Source: Platanthera guangdongensis
Taxonomy: Eukaryota; Streptophyta; Magnoliopsida; Asparagales; Orchidaceae
Direction of reading: 5' to 3'
Length of the DNA: 64,000 nt
NCBI GenBank assembly: GCA_039583875.1
Contig: CM077149.1
Location: 26,177,194 to 26,241,193, forward strand
Positions 43,853 through 53,369 of this stretch are shown in pieces. How positions within the stretch are numbered: position 1 is the stretch's first letter; each line of letters begins with the position of its first letter. The translations under genes were made by a program, and so were the position numbers. The notes under the pieces were generated by a model, which saw only the letters and a list, made by a program, of their open reading frames with translations, was not told the origin of the DNA and made no database searches.

Positions 43853-44367
43853 TGTTGGGTTTTTCTATGGATGGCACAACGCTTGTGCACACAGCGGAAA
43901 AGAAAAACATCAAGAAAACCCAAAGAGATGTGGATCGGGCCATGAACGTTGAATCAAGAAGTTAGCGAAAACTAGGCAAAAATTACCTCGGTGGCGTTGA
44001 GTCACAACTCAACGGTGATGCTCCAAATTTCTTCTGCGTGCTAGTGGCGAGTTCTACGTAGAATAATGTCCACGCTTCTACAGAAGTCCACACGAGCGGG
44101 AGAACGCCGATCTATCCGTCGCACGGATTATCGGGAAGGAGAAGACCGCACCTCTGTTAATCCACGGACTGCTAGGTTCGCGCCAGGAAGAGCAGCACCA
44201 GCGACAGTCGCCGGAGAAGAGAAGGTCGACGGAGCGAACACGGCGGCGGCGGAACCCTTCCGTCGGCAGCGTGATTCGGGATCGGCGGAACGATCGCGGA
44301 ACTGTTTCCGTCGGGTTCGATTCGCACAGTAGCCAAAAGCTTAAGTCCCGATAAAACCCTAAGTATC

Positions 44368-44378
44368 CCTTTTATACC
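44368..44378 (-). promoter_or_regulatory. Possible T1 LTR TATA box
   Basis: Minus-strand GGTATAAAAGG, about 60 bp downstream of the hairpin cluster. Confidence 0.6.
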
Positions 44379-44439
44379 AAAAGCAAAAAAGACTTAGAAA
44401 CTTCGCTATCCGCAGACCACCCAAGAATAAGGGTTCCAG

Positions 44440-44775
44440 AATCGGCGAGAATGACCAGCCGATCGGTGAGAATCGATCGTCGAGAATCACTAAGGATCGG
44501 CGAGTATCGGCTAGAATCGGCGAGAACCAGTCAGCGAGAATCGGTCGGCGAGAATCACCAAGCAGATTCGGCGAGTATCAATCAGCGAGAATGCCCGATG
44601 ATTCACGTTGAATCGCAGATTGACGATTCTCGTCGATCGTCGAGAATCACTGACGATACACGTCGAACAGGGTCGACGATACACGCCGATCGGCGAGAAT
44701 CAGAGAACTATTCTCGATGATTCTTGTTGATCGGCGAGAATCAGAGACTTATTCTCGACGATTCTCGTCGACCCT
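44440..44775 (-). repeat. T1 U3 hairpin cluster, GATTCTCG/CGAGAATC
   Basis: About a dozen units with arms GATTCTCG and CGAGAATC around TCGATCGT or TTGATCGG centres; includes CGTCGA/TCGACG pairs like those of E2. Located about 230-565 bases from the LTR 5' end, upstream of the TATA-like element. Confidence 0.87.
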
Positions 44776-45005
44776 CGGCCGACTATACTTACCAATCCTT
44801 CGAGGCAACATTTGCCCAACCCGATGATTCTTTAAGGCAACACTTTGCCCATAACCCCATTCAGGACGGTGATTGGCAACCTTTACCAACACAGTCAATT
44901 ATCCAACTTCTCCACATCTCTTATGTACGACCCTGCAGGCTCATATCGCGTTGGCAGTGAGATTACATGTTTGATCACTTCCAGATCACAATGGTAACTC
45001 CAACA

Positions 45006-45974
45006 GACTCCCACTTGATCTCGAAAGTATCAAACCAAAAACCTCACAAACAATGAGCGGCATCTAGCAATGCATCATTGCTCCCCAAGCAATAAGAGTT
45101 TATGACTCATAAGCCTTTATGACCAATGTATCAGCGTTGTCTTTGTCCCTTTGTCCCTTACATCCGGAAAGAACTAGAGGCATGGACCGTGTCACCCTTG
45201 TAATAGCTCAATCCAAGTTTCTTGATCCAGGACGGACTTCCAGAGAATGGTGAGTCCAATATCACATATTGACTCAACCAAGCATGGCCAGGCATTTCTC
45301 AGTCCAGTTCCATCAAGGGGCCCATGGATGCAACTCCTGTCATACAGGAGGACAAATCCCATATCTGCTCACACACAAACACCCAAATGATTCGTAACAT
45401 GCCCAACAACCACCCTTATCATCAACCTTTCTCAATTAAGACTTTAGATGGCATCAAAGCACGCTCTTCCTCACTTGATGAATGCTGTGACTTCAGGTCA
45501 AAGGATCACAACACCATTGTCAATTGAGACCTACTCGTGACACGATTGGATGACAATCCACAGAGTAGTCTCAGGTTGGGTCTGTCCAGTACAACTTGTT
45601 CACTAACAAGTACCCACGTGATGACTTGATATCACAATATCATGACCTGTGAGAACCGGTCATCAGTCAACGCACGTGCTAGCCTTCATGTACCATCATC
45701 ACCCTTAGCTTCTATGATGATACTCGACCAGGGACCTTTTAAGAATGAAGCATCAAATAAATCATATGCTCTCACATTCAAGTCACGTACTTGATGTCCC
45801 ATGGAAGCGAACATTCTAAGGGTATCTATTATGTTAACATTTAACTATCATAAAGAAAAAACTCATAATAAAAGAACTTGTCATTAATTGTAAGAGAAAA
45901 ACTAGGTACATTGTTCATCATATGAACAAATGGCCAACAAAAAACATGTTTACATGCAATCCACAAGATTCTCA
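45006..45974 (-). other. T1 3' untranslated region, copy A
   Basis: PPT complement GACTCCCACTTG at 45006, then about 960 bp without a convincing gene, ending at the pol stop. Repeated nearly identically at 47087-48054; the short open frame inside (about 45324-45527) is not family-like. Confidence 0.7.
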
Positions 45975-47035
45975 CTAGAGTTGATCATTGAGGTATCGTA
46001 TACCCATCGATCTAGTATGACCATCATGTTTTCTCTGCGCGAGAGGCTTTGTTAGTGGATCCGCAATATTCTCCTCAGTCGACACTCTGCAAATGTTCAC
46101 ATCTCCTCGTTCGACAATCTCACGAATAAGATGAAACCGCCGAAGTATGTGCTTGGAGCGCTGATGGGATCTAGGTTCCTTAGATTGTGCAATTGCACCA
46201 TTATTATCACAGTAGAGAACTACGGGACCAACAATGCTAGGAACTACATCAAGCTCGCCGATGAATTTCCTAATCCATACAGCCTCCTTCGCCGCATTAG
46301 CTGCGGCGATATACTCGGCCTCTGTTGTAGAATCAGCAACTGTCTCTTGCTTGGAACTCTTCCAGCTCACAGCTCCTCCATTCAGGCAAAACACAAAACC
46401 TGACTGAGACTTGGAGTCGTCTCTATCAGTTTGGAAGCTAGCATCTGTGTAACCACTTACAACGAGCTCTTCCTCTCCACCATACACCAAAAACACATCC
46501 TTAGTCCTTCTTAAGTACTTCAGGATATTCTTGACTGCAATCCAGTGACACTCACCGGGGTCTGACTGATACCTGCTAGTCATGCTCAAAGTAAAGGAGA
46601 CATCGGGTCGAGTACATAACATCGCGTACATGATTGATCCAATTGCCGAAGCATATGGAATCAACTTCATGCGGTCCTTATCTTCACAAGACTTTGGACA
46701 CTTGTCCTTAGAGAGATTCACACCATGAGACATGGGAAAAAATCCTTTCTTGGACTCAAGCATGTTGAACCTCTTCAACACCTTTTCGATGTACGTACTA
46801 TGGGTCAAACCCAGCAACTTCTTCGATCTATCTCTATAGATCTTAATACCGAGTATATAAGTCGCTTCACCCAAATTCTTCATTGAAAAGCAGTTCCCTA
46901 GGTTGTTCTTAACAACTTTCAGGATAGGAATGTCATTCCCAATCAATAGTATGTCATCTACATACAATATCAGGTAGACAACAATGCTCTCGCTGATTCG
47001 CTTGTAATCTTCATTCTTGATGAAACCAAACTCTT
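45975..47035 (-). pseudogene. pol: T1 RT end and RNase H, duplicated copy A
   Basis: Frame reads YVDDILLIGNDIPILKVV, then RNase H motifs SGYTDASFQTDRDDSKSQSG, DSTTEAEYIAAANA, LYCDNNGAIAQSKEPRSHQRSKHI and ADPLTKPLAQRKHDGHTRSMGIRYLNDQL. It begins in the middle of RT, at the duplication joint (47035), so it has no RT N-terminus and no start of its own. It differs from copy B at only a few positions (for example IAVKN versus ITVKN), and has not accumulated stops, so the duplication is recent. Confidence 0.9.
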
Positions 47036-47043
47036 ATGTCCAG

Positions 47044-48054
47044 TTACATGTTTGATCACTTCCAGATCACAATGGTAACTCCAACAGACTCCCACTTGAT
47101 CTCGAAAGTATCAAACCAAAAACCTCACAAACAATGAGCGGCATCTAGCAATGCATCATTGCTCCCCAAGCAATAAGAGTTTATGACTCATAAGCCTTTA
47201 TGACCAATGTATCAGCGTTGTCTTTGTCCCTTTGTCCCTTACATCCGGAAAGAACTAGAGGCATGGACCGTGTCACCCTTGTAATAGCTCAATCCAAGTT
47301 TCTTGATCCAGGACGGACTTCCAGAGAATGGTGAGTCCAATATCACATATTGACTCAACCAAGCATGGCCAGGCATTTCTCAGTCCAGTTCCATCAAGGG
47401 GCCCATGGATGCAACTCCTGTCATACAGGAGGACAAATCCCATATCTGCTCACACACAAACACCCAAATGATTCGTAACATGCCCAACAACCACCCTTAT
47501 CATCAACCTTTCTCAATTAAGACTTTAGATGGCATCAAAGCACGCTCTTCCTCACTTGATGAATGCTGTGACTTCAGGTCAAAGGATCACAACACCATTG
47601 TCAATTGAGACCTACTCGTGACACGATTGGATGACAATCCACAGAGTAGTCTCAGGTTGGGTCTGTCCAGTACAACTTGTTCACTAACAAGTACCCACGT
47701 GATGACTTGATATCACAATATCATGACCTGTGAGAACCGGTCATCAGTCAACACACGTGCTAGTCTTCATGTACCATCATCACCCTTAGCTTCTATGATG
47801 ATACTCGACCAGGGACCTTTAAGAATGAAGCTTCAAATAAATCATAGGCTCTCACATTCAAGTCACGTACTTGATGTCCCATGGAAGCGAACATTCTAAG
47901 GGTATCTATTATGTTAACATTTAACTATCTTATAGAAAAAGACATAATAAAAGAACTTGACATTAATTATAAGAGAAAAATTAGGTACACAGTTCATCAT
48001 ATGAACGAACAGCCAACAAAATACAAGATATACATGCAATCCACAAGATTCTCG
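47044..48054 (-). repeat. T1 copy B: 43-bp LTR start, PPT and 3' UTR
   Basis: Bases 47044-47086 repeat the first 43 bases of the T1 LTR (minus sense), followed by the PPT and UTR as in 45006-45974. It marks one end of the duplicated unit, which lies inside U3. Confidence 0.88.
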
Positions 48055-49665
48055 CTAGAGTTCATCATTTAGGTATCGTATACCCATCGATCTAGTATGA
48101 CCATCATGCTTTCTCTGCGCGAGAGGCTTTGTCAGCGGATCCGCAATGTTCTCCTCAGTCGGCACTCTGCAGATGTCCACATCTCCTCGTTCGACAATCT
48201 CACGAATAAGATGAAACCGCCGAAGTATGTGCTTGGAGCGCTGATGAGATCTAGGTTCCTTAGATTGTGCAATTGCACCATTGTTATCACAGTAGAGAAC
48301 TACGGGACCAACAATGCTAGGAACTACATCAAGCTCGCCGATGAATTTCTTAATCCATACAGCCTCCTTCACCGCATTAGCTGCTACGATATACTCGGCC
48401 TCAGTTGTAGAATCAGCAACTGTCTCTTGCTTGGAACTCTTCCAGCTCACAGCTCCTCCATTCAGGCAAAACACAAAACCTGACTGAGACTTGGAGTCGT
48501 CTCTATCAGTTTGGAAGCTAGCATCTGTGTAACCACTTACAACGAGCTCTTCCTCTCCACCATACACCAAAAACACATCCTTAGTCCTTCTTAAGTACTT
48601 CAGGATATTCTTGACTGTAATCCAGTGACACTCACCGGGGTCTGACTGATACCTGCTAGTCATGCTCAAAGTAAAGGAGACATCGGGTCGAGTACATAAC
48701 ATCGCGTACATGATTGATCCAATTGCCGAAGCATATGGAATCAACTTCATGCGGTCCTTATCTTCACAAGACTTTGGACACTTGTCCTTAGAGAGATTCA
48801 CACCATGAGACATGGGAAAAAATCCTTTCTTGGACTCAAGCGTGTTGAACCGCTTCAACACCTTTTTGATGTACGTACTATGGGTCAAACCCAGCAACTT
48901 CTTCGATCTATCTCTATAGATCTTAATACCGAGTATATAAGTCGCTTCACCCAAATCCTTCATTGAAAAGCAGTTCCCTAGGTTGTTCTTAACAACTTTC
49001 AGGGTAGGAATGTCATTCCCAATCAACAGTATGTCATCTACATACAATATCAGGTAGACAACAATGCTCTCGCTGATTCGCTTGTAATCTTCATTCTTGA
49101 TGAAACCAAACTCTTTGAATTTCTCATCAAAATGAAGATTCCAACTTCGAGAGGCCTGTTTCAGTCCATAAATGGACTTATTCAGCTTGCATATTTTAGT
49201 GGCTTCATCTGGGGATACAAAACCCTCGGGTTGTGTCATATACACTTCCTCAAGGAGGTTTCCATTAAGGAAAGCCGTTTTGACATCCATCTGCCAGATC
49301 TCGTAGTCATAATACGCAGCAATAGCAAGCAATATCCTAATGGACTTTACCATAGCAACAGGGGAAAAGGTCTCATCATAGTCAATACCATGAATTTGCT
49401 TGAAACCCTTAGCCACCAGTCGCCCTTTGAATGTCTGTACATTCCCATCCATGTCGGTCTTCTTCTTGAAGACCCACTTGCACCCTATGGGTCGTACCCC
49501 TTCAGGTGGTTCCACCAAGTTCCAAACTTGGTTTGCATACATGGAGTCCATTTCGGATTTCATAGCCTCAAGCCATTTGTCGGAGTCCGGTCCATTCATA
49601 GCCTCTTGGTAGGTTGCTGGTTCATCATCATGATCCATAAGCAACACATTACCTATTTGAGACAC
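48055..49665 (-). CDS. pol: T1 reverse transcriptase and RNase H, copy B
   Basis: 536-residue open frame: EEPATYQEAMNGPDSDKWLEAM-type start of RT, CKWVFKKKTDMDGNVQTFKGRLVAKGF, QMDVKTAFLNGNLLEEVYMTQPEGF, KSIYGLKQASRSWN, catalytic YVDDILLIGND, RNase H motifs as in copy A and the lineage-typical end KHDGHTRSMGIRYLND. The stretch GFIKNEDYKRISES before YVDD looks about four residues shorter than the family's usual text. The frame has no upstream integrase because G2 starts 16 bases beyond it; alone it is a polyprotein fragment. Confidence 0.9.
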   Translation of the reverse strand: MSQIGNVLLMDHDDEPATYQEAMNGPDSDKWLEAMKSEMDSMYANQVWNLVEPPEGVRPIGCKWVFKKKTDMDGNVQTFKGRLVAKGFKQIHGIDYDETFSPVAMVKSIRILLAIAAYYDYEIWQMDVKTAFLNGNLLEEVYMTQPEGFVSPDEATKICKLNKSIYGLKQASRSWNLHFDEKFKEFGFIKNEDYKRISESIVVYLILYVDDILLIGNDIPTLKVVKNNLGNCFSMKDLGEATYILGIKIYRDRSKKLLGLTHSTYIKKVLKRFNTLESKKGFFPMSHGVNLSKDKCPKSCEDKDRMKLIPYASAIGSIMYAMLCTRPDVSFTLSMTSRYQSDPGECHWITVKNILKYLRRTKDVFLVYGGEEELVVSGYTDASFQTDRDDSKSQSGFVFCLNGGAVSWKSSKQETVADSTTEAEYIVAANAVKEAVWIKKFIGELDVVPSIVGPVVLYCDNNGAIAQSKEPRSHQRSKHILRRFHLIREIVERGDVDICRVPTEENIADPLTKPLAQRKHDGHTRSMGIRYLNDEL

Positions 49666-50690
49666 GAGAAATCCTTATCTCTGATGATTTTTCTTGCTAA
49701 CAAGTAATAATTCAATGTGATTTCATTCTACATTCTAATACAATTATGTAGATGGACTTAACTAGATTGAATTAGCATTCAGGCAAGCGCACCTATCAAT
49801 CGTAATATATGAGAAATCTACATCTCGTGTCGTATTCCACAGGGTCGTTTCAACTATTCATACTCACCCTCCCTTTATTTTCATACCTCTAAACAAAAGT
49901 GATATTTAAACTACATTAACCTAACTATGACCAATTGGATGATTCAGTATTGGAGAAATAAAAATGATAACAACATGAAGCTTTTAAATAATTACATGAA
50001 CAAATCCATTTATCAATTCAATTCTAAGCGATCATGACATGAAAAGAGTGTTACATTTGTGCAATGTAAAGGTTAATTTTTCATCAAAATTCTCTCTCGA
50101 GCAATTCCAAATCTAAACCTAAGATAGTAAATTTTCTCTCGAACAATTCACAACACTCAAGTTCGCATTAAACAAAATACCTTTATTATTACATAAATTC
50201 ATGGATTTTATTTCTAAATTAACATGAATCCTTTTATCCGTGTTCTAATTTTCCAAACAGAATATCTCTCGATCATAGAGTTTGAAATACAAAGGGAATT
50301 ATCATCACAATATGAACATACCAAAAGCATTGCAAATAACCAATTTCTCAATCTAGCCAATTGCAAATTTTGTAAAATAAATAAGTAATTCAAAGGGATG
50401 ATTAAACTCTTTGTTTGATTACATAAACACAAATAAAATACTACAAATATAACATAAACAAGGTGATACATGATTACTAGAATGTTCAAAGCAAAATTCA
50501 TGCAAATTAAAACATAAATTGAAGATGGATCATCAAGAGGAAGGAAGGATTCAAAGGGTTAATGATTAAATAAAAATTACATAAGAAATACCCTTCAATC
50601 CTCCTTGTCTTGGATGCTCCTCTTCGGCCTCCAGCAGTTCTCCAATGCAGAAATGATCCAGAAGTTCTAAACAATTTTTTCTACAGGAAA

Positions 50691-50696
50691 TTTATA
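50691..50696 (-). promoter_or_regulatory. Possible G2 LTR TATA box
   Basis: Minus-strand ACTATAAATTT directly downstream of the palindrome cluster; also in the 5' LTR near 63694-63699. Confidence 0.6.
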
Positions 50697-50714
50697 GTTC
50701 CCTTGCAAACAGGT

Positions 50715-51025
50715 CGGACACGGGGTCGCACACGGCCGTGTGCCAGGCCGTGTGGACGGTTCCTAGGCGGTTCCTGGACGGTTCCTCACGAAAAGGCGTG
50801 TCTGGTAGTGGGCCGTGTCAGATGACACGGGTATAGACACGGCCGTGTGTGCGGCCGTGTTCCCCAGACACGGGTTGGTCGGTAGCCGTGTGCAAAGATG
50901 ACACGGGTATGCACACGGGCGTGTGCCATACCGTGTGAGGCTCCATTGTCTGCGCCCAAATTCTTCAGCTCCAGGTGCATAGGACACGGGTGGACACACG
51001 GCCGTGTGTCTGGCCGTGTGCACCA
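50715..51025 (-). repeat. G2 U3 palindrome cluster, ACACGGCCGTGT
   Basis: About a dozen copies of CACACGGCCGTGTG, GACACGGGT, ACGGGCGTGTGCC and half sites. Repeated at 63718-64000 in the 5' LTR, where a 12-bp stretch (TGTGCCAGGCCG) is missing, showing turnover within the array. Ends about 20 bp before the TATA-like box. Confidence 0.9.
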
Positions 51026-51302
51026 AATTTTTGTCCTGTCATCAGCCATGTAGACTCCGTGAACTCCTCTGTTTGCTCCGAAACTTTTAGGTCCATTGGT
51101 TGGCATTACCTGCAATAGAAAAATGATAGACTCAGTAAATGGTTTATTATAAGAACTGCCGAAGATTTCTAAATACGCTCTTCTATCTATGATACGATAG
51201 TTTCTTTGCTATTATCATGAAATCAACACCAAAAGGGGCAGGAAATGGTAGACATGATTATAATTATGATAGTAAAAAGGCCTATCATAATCATACTCAT
51301 CA

Positions 51303-52796
51303 AATACCCCCAGACTTAGATGTTTGCTTGTCCCTAAGCAAACTAATTCGAACACCTGGGTTACCATTAAATAATTTTTCCTTCGCACACTGGTTGCTAT
51401 GAATTTAATAGAACTTTGATGATGTAATTGCATAGGAAATAATTTAGCAGACTTTTCTAAATATAGATTTATCTTAACATTCCTCTAATATATCATTTTA
51501 ACTATCTCTCACTCGCTTTTAGAAATAAAAGTATAGTCATCTTTAACAAATATGAGGAGAAAATAACAATCTCTATAAAATACGTATTAGTGTTTCAAAG
51601 CTTATAAGTACTCGTACTGATATTCATGAACTTACCATTTTTACACCCTCATCACAGCATAATTTAGAATTAGTAAGGTTGGATCCTTAGGACTTGAATT
51701 TTGGTGTAGCCTTTTTGGCTTAGGATAGAAGATTAAAGGTGAGGTAATCAATGATAATTTTGATGAATTTTTCACACCTAAATCTTGATTGAGCCTTATG
51801 TTGGAAAATACCTTAACATATTTCAATTTTATGTAAACACCCCCAGACTTTGCAATTTGTATATTTCCCACATTTTGAAGGGCACTCTATTTTTTATATA
51901 CATTTTTTTTAACCAAGGGACCATAGTAGGGATCATTCCAAGTGGGTGCAAGTATACACGCACTCAGGCCACATATCACTATGTCTTTTTTTTTTTGGGT
52001 TCAAAGTAGGGATCATTCCAAGTGGGTGCAAGGATACACGCACTCAGGCCACATATCACAATGAACAAATCATTCCCAGCAGGCATCAATGATAGGTGTG
52101 CTAATAGGTAGGGATTTGGCCTTGGTGAATTTAAATAGTAAAGCATCAAAAGGATGGGAATTAGGTTCAAATTGGGTGTGCAAGGGTATCATGTTAAAGG
52201 TGTTGGGATAACAAGGCTCAAGCTATCCAATAGGAGGCCTAAGTCATTTCCGCCCTTACTAATTAACTTATGTAATGTTTTGAGGAATGCTAGAGGGTGA
52301 GTCCTAGACATCAATAGGGAGTAATTTTTAATTTTAAAACCCTAATACCAAATTATAAAAATGTTACACTTATCGACTCACTTTATTATAGATAAATATA
52401 TTTTCTAAAATAGAGTGTTGGATAGTTACTAATATAGAGGAGTAATCTTAAAATTAAATTATATAGAGAAAATTAAGCTAAACAAAATTTCTATGCTTAA
52501 TTATGAAATCAACAAAGTTAAATACTCTATGAGTCTACATCAATTCATTTTAATCAGTGTGCGAAGGTAAATTAAATGTTTATAATCCCAAATAAAGGAA
52601 AAATGAGAGCTTAAAAAGGTCAAACAAAAATTTGTAAAGGGTGGTATAATAACTTGAGTATTATGATAAGCAGATTAGAATTAATTGTAACCACATGAAT
52701 AACCATTCTACCCCCAGACTTAAGATTTGCAATGTCCTCAGTGCAATGTAAAAAGCGGACATAGAGTGATTTCATGATGATATATAAAAAAAACTG
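51303..52796 (-). other. G2 long 3' region with repeated PPT-like motifs
   Basis: No gene. Plus-strand CCCCCAGACTT occurs three times (51306-51316, 51840-51850, 52711-52721), each followed by similar GATTTGC/TTTGCAAT text; the first is the PPT at the LTR border. A 59-bp direct repeat (51925-51983 and 52005-52063, GTAGGGATCATTCCAAGTGG...) is separated by T-runs. The rest is AT-rich. Confidence 0.75.
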
Positions 52797-53364
52797 CTAG
52801 TATAATAAGTAGGAGAGCACAGTAAAAAAACAGGAGTTGTAATAGAATGCACTGATATATAAGAGCTGCCAGAACTGAATACACTGATAAAAAAAATACA
52901 AGATACGATGCATGAATATAAAACTACATCGATACATATCAGAAGTACGCCTGGTGGTCTGTCGAATCATCCGGGTAGGAAGGCGGTGCTGGAGCTGGCG
53001 GCTGGCGAGGGGCGATCCCAAGGTGGTCTCTAATTTGTACGAGGAGATCCTAATTTCCTGATGTTCCTCCTTAATTTCCTGAAAGCGTGGCGAGAGCTCG
53101 GTGTCGAAATACTGACGGAACTCGCGCGAGTATCGTGACTGAGGTGGAGGAGGTGCAGTAGACGACTCGCCATGAGCATAGGTGGAACGGGGTGGAGGCA
53201 CCAACGGCTCGTCGAGGTCAGGGTCTATCTCATCATCACTGTCGGCTTGTACATGCGGTCCACGTCGAGCAATAGAATATATAACCCCTCCCCGGCCCTG
53301 ACGGGCGGTGACGAGGCAGAGGGCGCGAAGACTAGCCATCGTGATAGGCACGGTCTTTGCGACC
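52797..53364 (-). pseudogene. G2 ORF1, C-terminal part
   Basis: Continuation of the Athila-like ORF1 after CHR1: removing CHR1 and one ACTGT copy joins the frame exactly (PQMTV to VAKTVPITMASLRALC). It contains an acidic region (DSDDEIDPDLDEP), a Pro-rich stretch and a short helix (PRFQEIKEEHQEIRIS). The hydrophobic tail after residue 140 may be 3' untranslated sequence read in an altered frame. Confidence 0.65.
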
Positions 53365-53369
53365 ACTGT

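Larger units (their letters stand above)
43853..45005 (-). repeat. T1 3' LTR (1153 bp)
   Basis: On the plus strand from TGTTGGGTTTTT to CTCCAACA, next to the PPT complement GACTCCCACTTG (45006-45017). Minus strand begins TGTTGGAGTTACC, as in Tork-type LTRs. Hairpin cluster 44440-44775 in U3, TATA-like GGTATAAAAGG (plus 44368-44378) after it. Confidence 0.85.
43853..49681 (-). mobile_element. T1: Tork-type copia element with internal tandem duplication
   Basis: Minus-strand 3' part of a Tork/Angela-like element: RT and RNase H (49665-48055), 3' UTR, PPT and 43 bases of LTR, then a second copy of RT end, RNase H, UTR and PPT (47035-45006) and the full 3' LTR (43853-45005). The repeated unit is 44963-47035 and 47044-49115, about 2072 bp each, joined by ATGTCCAG. 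Integrase, gag and 5' LTR are missing because G2 begins at 49682. Confidence 0.88.
49682..51302 (-). repeat. G2 3' LTR (1621 bp)
   Basis: TGATGATTTTTC...TACTCATCA on the plus strand, then PPT complement AATACCCCCAGACTT. Minus order: palindrome cluster (50715-51025), TATAAA (plus 50691-50696), AT-rich transcribed part. Truncates T1 at 49681. Confidence 0.85.

Noticed and set aside
45324..45527. 67-residue open frame repeated at 47405-47608
   Set aside because: Plus-strand frame inside the T1 3' UTR, duplicated only because the whole unit is; no recognisable domain.
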